Below, one piece after another: positions 35,517-43,825 of a stretch of 64,000 bases of DNA. Positions within the stretch are counted from its first letter, which is position 1; each line of letters begins with the position of its first letter. The stretch is taken from the NCBI GenBank assembly GCA_041751095.1, contig JBGSYC010000002.1, positions 1 through 64,000 of the forward strand, in the 5' to 3' direction. The notes below the pieces were generated by a model, which was given only the letters and a program-made list of their open reading frames with translations, did not search any database and was not told where the DNA came from. The DNA is from JADCRZ01 sp041751095 (GTDB lineage Bacteria; Bacteroidota; Bacteroidia; Chitinophagales; Chitinophagaceae). The position numbers and the translations under genes were made by a program.

Positions 35517-35547
35517 AAAAAAGACCTTGCAAACACGCTGCAAAGTC
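35517..35547 (-). terminator. Intrinsic terminator of the DUF4783 gene
   Basis: On the minus strand GACTTTGCA (35547-35539) pairs with TGCAAGGTC (35531-35523) as a 9-bp stem with one G-U pair. A 7-nt loop separates the arms and six T follow (35522-35517). It lies 26 nt past the DUF4783 stop. Confidence 0.82.
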
Positions 35548-35572
35548 CTTAATCTTCAAGGGATAAATAATT

Positions 35573-35968
35573 CTATTCAAGTTTTTGAAAACTCAGATCC
35601 TGCAGGTACTGCCTGTCGCCTTTTTGTTTCATAAATAAGGTAGTGCGATAATTACCACCTCTCGTTCGCAGGGTGCCTACGCAATAATTTGATCCTGCTT
35701 TTTCACTTTTATGCTTCAGTTCAAAATTTTTTACGTCATTATTATTGAAAAAATCCCGGATAACCATTTCAGCCTGGGTGCGGCTATAGTTATCCGTTTT
35801 AGCTGGCAGGGTTATGTCAACCCTGTTATCAAAATACTTGGAAAGCTGGGAGGAGTTGCCGGACTTGAGGGCCATTACAACGTCATCCATTTCAAGTGTA
35901 TCGATATTTTTGAAAGAGGAAAAAATGAGCGTGCAACATAGGGCAATAAGGCCCAGAAAGTCTTTCAT
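35573..35968 (-). CDS. Small exported DUF4783 protein
   Basis: 131 aa with a signal peptide (LGLIALCCTLIFSSFKNI). It has a compact alpha/beta body of the NTF2-like DUF4783 family: VVMALKSGNSSQLSKYFDNRVDI-type start, then SRTQAEMVIRDFF and a C-terminal beta-sheet (GTLRTRGGNYRTTLFM). Function unknown; in Bacteroidota it is often beside nadC, as here. A strong terminator ends its transcript. Confidence 0.88.
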   Translation of the reverse strand: MKDFLGLIALCCTLIFSSFKNIDTLEMDDVVMALKSGNSSQLSKYFDNRVDITLPAKTDNYSRTQAEMVIRDFFNNNDVKNFELKHKSEKAGSNYCVGTLRTRGGNYRTTLFMKQKGDRQYLQDLSFQKLE

Positions 35969-36133
35969 TATTTTGGTTTAAATTTTCCGGAGGATTGATT
36001 TCTTTAATACAGTCTATAACCCTTTTGTGCTAAAAACATGCCAATTTGCCTACTTTGACAAGTGGGGCTTAATCATCGTTGCATGGGGCGGATTGCGTGC
36101 TTTGAAATTCCTGAAATAAAGTAGTTTCGTTGC

Positions 36134-37660
36134 ATGGAAAGCAAAAGAGTGATTCTTATCATTATGGACGGATGGGGATTAGGAAAGGTTGCATCAGTGG
36201 ATGCCATACAAAACGCAAATGTACCATTTGTCAAATCCCTTTATTCAAAGTATCCTAACACAACGTTGGTGACCTGTGGCGAAGATGTCGGATTACCGGA
36301 TGGGCAGATGGGTAACAGCGAAGTGGGGCATTTAAATATCGGTGCCGGAAGAATAGTATATCAGGAATTACAACGGATAAATGTAGCGGTGAGGAATGGT
36401 GAGTTCTATCAGAACAAGGTATTGCTGGATACGGTCAGATATGCAAAACAAAATAACAGATGTTTGCATTTATTTGGCCTGGTAAGCGATGGCGGCGTGC
36501 ATTCTCACATTAATCATGCTGAAGCAATTACTTCGTTATGTGCTTCAGAAGGGTTGAACGAGGTATATATCCATGCTTTTACTGACGGAAGGGATACAGA
36601 CCCTAAAAGTGGATTACAATTTATCACCGACCTGGAAACGCATATGAAGGAGTCGGTTGGGAAAGTGGCAACTGTCAGCGGAAGATATTACGCTATGGAT
36701 CGCGATAAACGCTGGGAGAGAGTCAAACTGGCTTACGACGCTATTGCTAAAGGAAACGGCGAGAAAGCCAGAGCCGCGACAACTGCCATTCAACAATCCT
36801 ATAACAATAACATTACGGATGAATTTATAAAACCTACCGTCATAGTCGGAGAAAACGGCGAGCCTTTGGGTGTCATCAAAAATGGCGACGTGGCCATCTG
36901 TTTTAATTTCCGCACGGATCGTTGCCGTGAGATCAGCCAGGTGTTAACCCAATCTGATATGCCTGAATATGATATGAAAAAATTGAATATCCTTTACACA
37001 ACAATGGCCGAATATGATAAGACGTTTTCCAATGTAAACGTAATTTTCGAAACCGATAACCTGGTTAATACCGTTGGTGAAGTGTTGTCCGCAAATGGTA
37101 AAAAACAGGCCCGCATGGCTGAAACGGAAAAATATCCGCACGTAACTTTTTTTTTTAACGGCGGGAGGGAAATTCCTTTTCAGGGAGAGAAAAGAACAAT
37201 GGTCGCTTCACCTAAAGTGGCAACTTATGACCTTCAGCCGGAAATGAGTGCTTACGAACTTACTGACCTGGCTGTGGCAGAAGTTGAAAAAAATGAAGTG
37301 GACTTTCTTTGCATCAATTATGCAAACGCAGATATGGTTGGTCACACAGGGGTATGGAATGCAGTCATCGAGGCAGTACAAACGGTAGATAAATGCGTAT
37401 CAAGGTTGGTAAGTTGCGCTTTAGCCCAAAACTTTACCGTTTTTCTTACTGCAGACCACGGCAACGCTGACTTTATGATCAATGAAGACGGATCTCCGAA
37501 CACTGCCCACTCTCTTAATTTAGTTCCCTTTTTTATTATTGATAATGAATGGAGAGGAACAATTGCGCCCGGGAAGCTTGGTGATCTGGCTCCCACAATA
37601 CTTTCGATGATGAAATTACCGATCCCTAAAGAGATGACTGGCACCGTTCTTATCCGGTAA
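36134..37660 (+). CDS. gpmI: 2,3-bisphosphoglycerate-independent phosphoglycerate mutase
   Basis: 508-aa manganese-dependent glycolytic/gluconeogenic enzyme interconverting 3- and 2-phosphoglycerate. The metal motif IMDGWGLG is near the N-terminus, and the nucleophile Ser lies in GQMGNSEVGHLNIGAGR. Further ligands are in VSDGGVHSH, AFTDGRDTDP, NYANADMVGHTG and LTADHGNAD. It is monocistronic: the next gene is 253 bp away. An imperfect -7 element (TAGTTTCG) lies just before the ATG. Confidence 0.96.
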   Translation: MESKRVILIIMDGWGLGKVASVDAIQNANVPFVKSLYSKYPNTTLVTCGEDVGLPDGQMGNSEVGHLNIGAGRIVYQELQRINVAVRNGEFYQNKVLLDTVRYAKQNNRCLHLFGLVSDGGVHSHINHAEAITSLCASEGLNEVYIHAFTDGRDTDPKSGLQFITDLETHMKESVGKVATVSGRYYAMDRDKRWERVKLAYDAIAKGNGEKARAATTAIQQSYNNNITDEFIKPTVIVGENGEPLGVIKNGDVAICFNFRTDRCREISQVLTQSDMPEYDMKKLNILYTTMAEYDKTFSNVNVIFETDNLVNTVGEVLSANGKKQARMAETEKYPHVTFFFNGGREIPFQGEKRTMVASPKVATYDLQPEMSAYELTDLAVAEVEKNEVDFLCINYANADMVGHTGVWNAVIEAVQTVDKCVSRLVSCALAQNFTVFLTADHGNADFMINEDGSPNTAHSLNLVPFFIIDNEWRGTIAPGKLGDLAPTILSMMKLPIPKEMTGTVLIR

Positions 37661-37701
37661 GCCCAAGGCAGGGAGCTGATCAATGCTATAAATCTCCGGA
37701 G

Positions 37702-37725
37702 TTAAGGCAAGTGTTGCTGCCTTAA
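37702..37725 (+). other. Perfect hairpin downstream of gpmI
   Basis: TTAAGGCA (37702-37709) and TGCCTTAA (37718-37725) form an 8-bp perfect stem with an 8-nt loop, 42 nt after the gpmI stop. No T-run follows. It may protect the 3' end or terminate with a factor. Confidence 0.45.
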
Positions 37726-37913
37726 GGTGGCTAACGGTCGTATGGCAGCAGTCGGCAGCTTCCATTTCCGGGCACATACCCCAAAATAATTCCAATGCCA
37801 TGCAGAATTTTACTCCTTTCGGAATAAAATAGAATGTTATGTGAATTTTTGGTTAACAAAGCAGCGCCAATTCACAGAAATTGTCTTAATTTACGGGTAA
37901 CCAAACGGTACAT

Positions 37914-38492
37914 ATGACCGAGGAAGCCATTTTACAGGGATGTTTAAGAAATGAACCGATCGCGCAAAGAGAATTGTACACACGATACAGTCCTAAAATG
38001 CTCGCGGTATGTTATAGATTCGGGCATAACAGGGAGGACGCTGAGGATATGCTGCAGGAAGGTTTTATCAAGGTTTTTTCCCAGATACATACTTTCCGGA
38101 GCCAGGGGGCATTTGAAGGGTGGATAAGAAGAATTATTGTTCATACGTGTATAAATAACCTGAAAAAGAACAAGAAATTCAATGAGAGCGTTGATCTTAT
38201 ACATGCCACGACTCTACAGGTAAGGGAAGAAAGTGTCCCTTCGGTAGTGCAGGCAAAACAGGTTGTTGAATGTATCCGGCTTTTGCCTTTAGGCTACCGG
38301 ACAGTATTAAACCTGTATGCGATAGAAGGATACTCGCACAAAGAAATTGCGCAGATGCTGGAAATTGAAGAAAGTACGAGCAGGTCTCAGTACACACGCG
38401 CAAAGCAGATGTTGGAAGATATTTTAGTCAGGAAAAAGATCCTACAAAGATCAAAGGAAAAGGCAGGATTTTTAGCGGCATTCGGCAGATAA
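37914..38492 (+). CDS. ECF-type RNA polymerase sigma factor (locus 2)
   Basis: 192-aa group 4 sigma factor. Region 2 contains HNREDAEDMLQEGFIKVFSQ and FEGWIRRIIVHTCINNLKK. Region 4 contains LLPLGYRTVLNLYAIEGYSH and the helix-turn-helix KEIAQMLEIEESTSRSQ. The basic tail (VRKKILQRSKEKAG) is longer than in the locus 1 factor. The next gene, 64 bp downstream, encodes a one-helix protein with an outer-membrane barrel-like C-terminus and is its likely regulator. Confidence 0.93.
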   Translation: MTEEAILQGCLRNEPIAQRELYTRYSPKMLAVCYRFGHNREDAEDMLQEGFIKVFSQIHTFRSQGAFEGWIRRIIVHTCINNLKKNKKFNESVDLIHATTLQVREESVPSVVQAKQVVECIRLLPLGYRTVLNLYAIEGYSHKEIAQMLEIEESTSRSQYTRAKQMLEDILVRKKILQRSKEKAGFLAAFGR

Positions 38493-38556
38493 CCCTGTAA
38501 TTTTTTACCCATCAAAGAAAAACCAAAACAACCTTACCTGTAAAAGAGCCCCAACA

Positions 38557-39951
38557 ATGCACAATTTCAATCAGGATGATCTTGAATATTTTATCAAACA
38601 AAAAGCGGATCAATATCAGATGTACCCGTCAGACCGTGTTTGGCGGAAGGTATACGCCGCTGTTCATCATAACAAAAGATGGTTTGGCTTGGGAGCGGGC
38701 TTAATCTTACTTACTATTTTATTTTTTACAGGCCGGGAGTTTATGTTTTCAAATTCTCCTGATACCAATGTTGTTCTGAAACCAAAAGCAACATCTCAAA
38801 ACACAATTGACATTACTTCCGGCACAAATGCTATTGTCACCGGGCGTTCTCTAAAGCAGGGCAAAGTGTTGGCTGACTTACCTGTAGAAAACAATCATTT
38901 ACGTCCGCAAGGATCTGGTTATACGCGTTCGGCCGATTTAGAAGTACCTTACATTCAACCAACGTCTAACGGCATTCAACTCACACCTGAAAAACTTTAT
39001 TCAGAAATCGATCATACACGGATATCATCCAACGCAATGATTACCCCGGATAAGGCCATTAAAATTACGCCGAATATTTTTCCGGGAAATAAAGGAGCTG
39101 AAGCTGAGCCTAATATAAGCAAGGAGATCGTCGCTGCGGCTCCGGAGGAGATTATTGAGCGGGCATATACCGAATCAAACTGGTTGCAGGAAATGGCTGC
39201 GATAAGACTAACTCGTGCTAAAAAAAGTGCTTTTAACCTGCAGTTTTATTTTTCGCCAACAATTAGTTACCGGACGCTATCCATAAATCAACATACCCTT
39301 AATTCGAACCAGCAAAATATTCCCTTATCTTCCAACCTTTTAAATGTAGACCATTTTGTTGACCACAGACCATCAGTAGGTGTCGAGCTGGGATCTAATA
39401 TTTTATTTTCAGCAAGTAACAGGCTCACTATTAAAACCGGTCTTCAGCTAAACTATTCACGGTATAGCATTAAAGCCTATAAATACTACTTTGAAAAGGC
39501 TTCCATAACGTTACATTCTGCCGGCCGTGTAGCGGATACCATAACGCCGTATACGTCTCTCAGAAACTTCAACGGTTATTCTCCGGAACAACTTCAAAAC
39601 CAGTACGTACAAATTTCTATGCCGATTGGAGCTGAATTAAAGCTCTTAGGCAACAAGAAGCTACAGTTGAACGTTGCAGGAACTATTCAACCAACCTACC
39701 TTTTATATAACGACATTTACCTGCTTTCAACGGATTATGTAAACTATGTCAGGGAACCGTCTCTGGTTCGTAAATGGAATGTCCATACAAGCGTTGAAGC
39801 ATTCCTGTCATATAAAATGGGAGCAATACGCTGGCAGGTTGGCCCGCAATTCCGCTATCAGGTTAAGTCGTCCTATAACGACCGGTATCCTATTTCAGAA
39901 TACCTTATGGAATATGGCCTGAAGTTAGGTATAAGTAAAACACTCAAATAA
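38557..39951 (+). CDS. One-helix protein with outer-membrane beta-barrel-like C-terminus, putative anti-sigma
   Basis: 464 aa. Residues 1-40 are charged and cytoplasmic-looking (DDLEYFIKQKADQYQMYPSD). A single membrane helix spans about 42-60 (FGLGAGLILLTILFFTG). A low-complexity linker of about 150 residues follows. The last 240 residues alternate like a PorT/OmpA-type barrel (FNLQFYFSPTISYRTL, GVELGSNILFSASNRL, MEYGLKLGIS). Such genes commonly follow ECF sigma genes in Chitinophagaceae. A protein anchored in the inner membrane and ending in a barrel-like sheet could link the outer membrane to the sigma factor; that is inference. Confidence 0.82.
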   Translation: MHNFNQDDLEYFIKQKADQYQMYPSDRVWRKVYAAVHHNKRWFGLGAGLILLTILFFTGREFMFSNSPDTNVVLKPKATSQNTIDITSGTNAIVTGRSLKQGKVLADLPVENNHLRPQGSGYTRSADLEVPYIQPTSNGIQLTPEKLYSEIDHTRISSNAMITPDKAIKITPNIFPGNKGAEAEPNISKEIVAAAPEEIIERAYTESNWLQEMAAIRLTRAKKSAFNLQFYFSPTISYRTLSINQHTLNSNQQNIPLSSNLLNVDHFVDHRPSVGVELGSNILFSASNRLTIKTGLQLNYSRYSIKAYKYYFEKASITLHSAGRVADTITPYTSLRNFNGYSPEQLQNQYVQISMPIGAELKLLGNKKLQLNVAGTIQPTYLLYNDIYLLSTDYVNYVREPSLVRKWNVHTSVEAFLSYKMGAIRWQVGPQFRYQVKSSYNDRYPISEYLMEYGLKLGISKTLK

Positions 39952-39973
39952 CACAATATTTTACAACCATAAC

Positions 39974-40005
39974 TTCGTTAGCGGTACCATTCATTCCTAT
40001 CTTTG
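39974..40005 (+). promoter_or_regulatory. Promoter upstream of the structured RNA / lipoprotein
   Basis: TATCTTTG (39998-40005) is an exact -7 match, and TTCG at 39974-39977 is a near -33 element after a 20-bp spacer. The next coding start is 110 nt downstream, far longer than other leaders here. Confidence 0.6.
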
Positions 40006-40105
40006 CACACCCTGCAATCAGGTCAGAAAGTAACGCCTTGAACTTTTCATTACCTATTCTTAAATACTTTCTTATAGCCGTAAGCAGGCAGTTGTGAATT
40101 TTTAT
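40006..40105 (+). ncRNA. Candidate structured RNA or long structured leader
   Basis: Starting at the expected transcription start, three nested helices can form. CACA (40006-40009) pairs with TGTG (40093-40096), CCTGC (40011-40015) with GCAGG (40084-40088), and AGAAAGTA (40025-40032) with TACTTTCT (40065-40072). A short T-run follows (AATTTTTAT). It may be an independent small RNA of about 95 nt or a regulatory leader of the lipoprotein gene. It contains GGTCAG as in SRP RNA, but the GGAAG tetraloop region is absent. Confidence 0.35.
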
Positions 40106-40115
40106 ATCGCAGTGA

Positions 40116-40697
40116 ATGAATAAGTGGCTTATATTACTTTTAACCGGTTGTATGATGTCCTGTGAAAACCTGCAGGATAAAAAGGTCGAAGGTCAAAATG
40201 AAACCGGGAAACAGGAAATATTTCCCGTAAGTGCTTTTGTTGCCGGTCAGCTTCACGTCGTGGACTCACTGCAACTACCCGTTGTAAAATATACTACCAC
40301 AAACAACAGCACTGATACCGCGCTCATATCAACGCTGGAGATGATTACCCTGGCAAAAGAATTCACTGAGCCCGATATCACAGATCCGCAATTAAAAAAA
40401 TTCTACCGGGAAAGCAGTTTTGCTGACCAGTCAGTGCCAAGCGTAACCTTTACTTATTCAACCCCCAACCCCGATCTGGAAATTCAGCGTGTTGACGTGA
40501 TTATACAACCCGACCCGGTTAGAAATGATAAGGTTTCCAGTATATATATTGAAAAGAAGACCCGGAGCCAAGATACGTTAATAGACAAAAAGCTTTACTT
40601 TAAAGCGAACAGGAATTTTCAGATCATTACACAAGCGCAGGCAGGTGGCCAGGTTAGCGTGAGCCAATTGAAAGTAGTTTGGGATAATACTAACTGA
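40116..40697 (+). CDS. Putative lipoprotein of unknown function
   Basis: 193 aa. A very short lipoprotein signal (MNKWLILLLTGC, lipobox LTGC with Cys12) suggests an envelope lipoprotein. The mature part is hydrophilic, with predicted beta structure (VPSVTFTYSTPNPDLEIQRV, VDVIIQPDPVR). No family is recognised. It lies between the sigma locus and uvrC, all on the same strand. Its start is preceded by a 110-nt structured leader from an exact promoter. Confidence 0.75.
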   Translation: MNKWLILLLTGCMMSCENLQDKKVEGQNETGKQEIFPVSAFVAGQLHVVDSLQLPVVKYTTTNNSTDTALISTLEMITLAKEFTEPDITDPQLKKFYRESSFADQSVPSVTFTYSTPNPDLEIQRVDVIIQPDPVRNDKVSSIYIEKKTRSQDTLIDKKLYFKANRNFQIITQAQAGGQVSVSQLKVVWDNTN

Positions 40698-40736
40698 TTT
40701 ATAAATGTAAATTTTGCAATAGATCGTAATAATTTC

Positions 40737-42587
40737 ATGACATCCAAAGAATTTCAGAATCTTAGCCACACCATTCCTCATCAGCCTGGCATCTATAAAT
40801 ATTACGACATAAAGAACGTTTTGCTTTATGTAGGAAAGGCTAAAAATCTGCGCAAAAGGGTAAGTTCGTATTTCACAAAAGCGTTTACGAATTACAAAAC
40901 TTATGACCTGGTTCAGCGGATCAACCTGATAGAGTTTACGATTGTCGATTCAGAGCAGGATGCTTTCCTGCTGGAAAATTCTCTTATCAAACAGTACCAG
41001 CCACGCTTTAATATAAACCTGAAGGATGATAAAAGCTATCCCTTTATTGTAATAAAGAAAGAACCGTTCCCGAGGGTTTTTTTAACCAGGAGAAAGATAA
41101 ACGATGGCTCTGAATACCTCGGCCCTTTCACTTCAGTAAACAAAGTGCGTGAGCTTCTTGATTTTATAAAACAGAATATCCAATTAAGAACCTGCAAGCT
41201 AAACCTGACTCAGGCTAACATTGAAAAACATAAATTTAAGGTATGCCTTGAATATCACCTGGGTAACTGTAAAGGACCTTGTGAAGGATTACAGCGTGAA
41301 GAAGAATACATTCATCAGCTTAATCAGCTCAAGAACTTTATGAAGGGTAACCTTAATCCCGTTATCCATCATTTTAAAGCGGAAATGAAGAAGTACGCGG
41401 AGCAGCTTCAATTCGAAAAGGCAGAAGCAATAAGAAAGAAGATAGAACACCTCGATAATTACAGGGCTAAGTCTGTCATTGTCAGCAAACACCTGGGCAA
41501 CGCCGATGTATTCTCAATTCTTAAAGATAACGATATTGCCTATGTTAATTACCTGATGATCGAGAATAGCGCTATTGTTCAGACCCATACCATCCAGCTT
41601 GAAACACACCTTGAAGAAACAGTGGAAGAGGTACTGGCATTTGCAATAGCCCGGTTGCGGTCCATGTTTAACAGCCACTCGGTCGAAATTATCGTTCCTG
41701 TGGAAATAGATTATCCTGCTGAAGGGGTGACCATCAGTGTTCCAAAAGGGGGTGACAGAAAGAAATTGCTGGATCTTTCTGCCAAAAACGTCAACTATTT
41801 TAAGGAAGAGATCCGCAGGAAAAAAACCCTGCAGTTGGAAAACACTACTGATCCTGAAAAGAAGGCACTGCTGGCTAACCTGCAGCGGGATCTTCAGCTC
41901 TCAGAGCTTCCTGTTCATATCGAATGCTTTGATAATTCTAACTTCCAGGGTAGCTATCCTGTTTCTGCAATGGTTTGTTTCAAAAACGGTGTTCCGAGTA
42001 AGAATGATTACAGGCGGTACAATGTAAAGACAGTTAAGGGTATAAACGATTTTGCAACCATGCAGGAAGTGGTTCACCGGAGGTATAAGCGTCTTTCAGA
42101 AGAAAATGCACCACTGGCCCAGTTGATCATAATTGACGGAGGAAAAGGCCAGTTAAATGCCGCTGTTGATAGTCTTTCGTCTTTAAATCTTAGCGGAAAG
42201 ATAAATATTGTCGGGCTTGCAAAAAATGAAGAGGAGATTTTCTTTCCCGGAGACAAAGAAGCCATCAAGCTGCCTTATAACAGCGACAGCCTGAAATTTA
42301 TAAGAAGCATCCGGGATGAAGTGCACCGGTTTGGGATTGGATTTCACCGGAAAAAACGAAGTCAGGGCACCTTCAAAAACGAATTGGAAAACATTAGAGG
42401 AATTGGAGAAAATACGGCCAACATACTGCTAAAGGAACTCAAATCAGTAACTAAGATAGCCGCCGCAACTGAAGAAAAATTAGCTGCAATTATTGGCGCC
42501 TCGAAGGCCAGGATGGTGTATGAGTATTTTCGGCAAAAAGAAAAGCATCATATGGATGAGAAATTACCCTCAGGTGAAACTCATTGA
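40737..42587 (+). CDS. uvrC: Excinuclease ABC subunit C
   Basis: 616-aa nucleotide excision repair endonuclease making both incisions around a lesion with UvrAB. The order is an N-terminal GIY-YIG nuclease (GIYKYYDIKNVLLYVGKAK), a Cys-rich linker (CKLNLTQ, CLEYHLGNCKGPCEG), a UVR domain (FEKAEAIRKKIEHLD), and an RNase H-like nuclease (IECFDNSNFQGSYPVSAMV, IIDGGKGQL). It ends with a C-terminal helix-hairpin-helix (IRGIGENTANILL). Full length. Confidence 0.97.
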   Translation: MTSKEFQNLSHTIPHQPGIYKYYDIKNVLLYVGKAKNLRKRVSSYFTKAFTNYKTYDLVQRINLIEFTIVDSEQDAFLLENSLIKQYQPRFNINLKDDKSYPFIVIKKEPFPRVFLTRRKINDGSEYLGPFTSVNKVRELLDFIKQNIQLRTCKLNLTQANIEKHKFKVCLEYHLGNCKGPCEGLQREEEYIHQLNQLKNFMKGNLNPVIHHFKAEMKKYAEQLQFEKAEAIRKKIEHLDNYRAKSVIVSKHLGNADVFSILKDNDIAYVNYLMIENSAIVQTHTIQLETHLEETVEEVLAFAIARLRSMFNSHSVEIIVPVEIDYPAEGVTISVPKGGDRKKLLDLSAKNVNYFKEEIRRKKTLQLENTTDPEKKALLANLQRDLQLSELPVHIECFDNSNFQGSYPVSAMVCFKNGVPSKNDYRRYNVKTVKGINDFATMQEVVHRRYKRLSEENAPLAQLIIIDGGKGQLNAAVDSLSSLNLSGKINIVGLAKNEEEIFFPGDKEAIKLPYNSDSLKFIRSIRDEVHRFGIGFHRKKRSQGTFKNELENIRGIGENTANILLKELKSVTKIAAATEEKLAAIIGASKARMVYEYFRQKEKHHMDEKLPSGETH

Positions 42588-42601
42588 TTATCAAAATAAA
42601 A

Positions 42602-42630
42602 GGGCCAGGATAGACATCCAGCCCCGTTTT
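42602..42630 (+). terminator. Imperfect intrinsic terminator after uvrC
   Basis: GGGC (42602-42605) pairs with GCCC (42621-42624) and GGAT (42608-42611) with ATCC (42616-42619), separated by a small internal loop and followed by G-TTTT. It lies 14 nt past the uvrC stop. Confidence 0.55.
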
Positions 42631-42737
42631 AAAATCCAATATCCTATGAAAAACCGTTGTAAAAATAGCTAAACAATTTTACTATGCAATACCCGCATGT
42701 GGGTATTTAAAAGTTATTTATTTATGAAGCAGGAAAT

Positions 42738-42764
42738 GAAAAAGGGCTGCCATTGGCAACCCTT
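42738..42764 (-). terminator. Intrinsic terminator of the gldKLMN operon
   Basis: On the minus strand AAGGGTTGCC (42764-42755) pairs with GGCAGCCCTT (42751-42742), a 10-bp stem with one G-U pair and a 3-nt loop, followed by a T-run. It lies 23 nt past the gldN stop. Confidence 0.8.
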
Positions 42765-42786
42765 CAATATGGTTGAATTATAATGA

Positions 42787-43818
42787 TTAGTATGACCAGA
42801 GATCCTGTTCGTAGTTAAAAATTTTCTCCTTGATATTATCACCCTCAAGTAACCTTAAAATTGGATCACTTACGTAACCTGCTATAAATTGATCGTAAGG
42901 ATTATCAATCGTAGATTTTATAATGCGACTTGCAAACATCCTGCTTTCGAACAGCGCTTCCCAACTTAACCGCGCGCCATAATTCTTGCCATTGTAGGCT
43001 TCATACTTTGACAGCAATGGCCTCAGATCGGGATAATACACCCAGAACAAAGGGGTGACATCGCGAAAGCTCCCGTCAGGATTTCTGATCGTTTTAAGAG
43101 GCGCTATCCCAAGAATACGAACGTGGAGGCGGGATGACTCTTTATCAAAAATAACATCTTCCTTGATCCAGTATTTTTCAACAGCCCCATCAGGATTAAA
43201 CTCTTCCACAATAACCGAATCCTTTTGAAGCCCTTTGGAACCTGTTGGATCATTTGTCCAGTCAGGAACCTGTATTACCTTTGGCTCACCTATAAGTTGC
43301 CGGGTAATTTCACCAACGGTAATAGGCGTGGTAAAACGGTCGTCAATAGGACTAAAGGCAGTTATCTCGCCGCTCTGTATCGCCGACAGCAATATATTTA
43401 TAAAACGCTGGTTACCATTGTCATCGTCAGCTCTATACACAAAGGGAAGATTCATTTTTTCGTGAACGTCGATCTCTCTCCATAACCGCTGGCGGTAGAC
43501 AGCGTCATCTTCCCTGATATGTTCATAAGCCAACGGCATCCTTTCTTTTACCGGGTTACGTTCGATAGCATCATCATTCCGGAGGCTTTTACGTACTGTG
43601 CCCAGATCGATCTGCGGTGCAGAAGCAGCAGCAGGTACGGTGTCCTTGGCCGGAGTAACAAGGTTTGCCGCAGCGTTTCCCGTATTTCTGTTTGTTGTGG
43701 ACTTCTTTGTAGTCGTAGGCCTTTTTTTAACTACTCTTTTCTGTTGCGCATAAATGCTCTCCGCACTGAATGTGAAAACCGAAACTATTACTGCTAACCT
43801 TATCAGTTTATTTTTCAT
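42787..43818 (-). CDS. gldN: Gliding motility / type IX secretion protein GldN
   Basis: 343-aa periplasmic component that forms a ring with GldK at the outer membrane. It has a signal peptide (LIRLAVIVSVFTFSAESIYAQ) and a basic, Thr/Lys-rich segment after cleavage. The conserved GldN body includes DDAVYRQRLWREIDVHEKMNLPF and PLFWVYYPDLRPLL. A longer frame starts at 43860; MKNKLIRLAV at 43818 gives a normal signal peptide and 7-bp spacing from gldM. Last gene of the operon. Confidence 0.94.
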   Translation of the reverse strand: MKNKLIRLAVIVSVFTFSAESIYAQQKRVVKKRPTTTKKSTTNRNTGNAAANLVTPAKDTVPAAASAPQIDLGTVRKSLRNDDAIERNPVKERMPLAYEHIREDDAVYRQRLWREIDVHEKMNLPFVYRADDDNGNQRFINILLSAIQSGEITAFSPIDDRFTTPITVGEITRQLIGEPKVIQVPDWTNDPTGSKGLQKDSVIVEEFNPDGAVEKYWIKEDVIFDKESSRLHVRILGIAPLKTIRNPDGSFRDVTPLFWVYYPDLRPLLSKYEAYNGKNYGARLSWEALFESRMFASRIIKSTIDNPYDQFIAGYVSDPILRLLEGDNIKEKIFNYEQDLWSY

Positions 43819-43825
43819 GTATCTT

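Noticed and set aside
40006..40105. Signal recognition particle (4.5S) RNA gene
   Set aside because: GGTCAG and end pairing are suggestive, but the conserved GGAAG loop and the AGCAG strand are missing.
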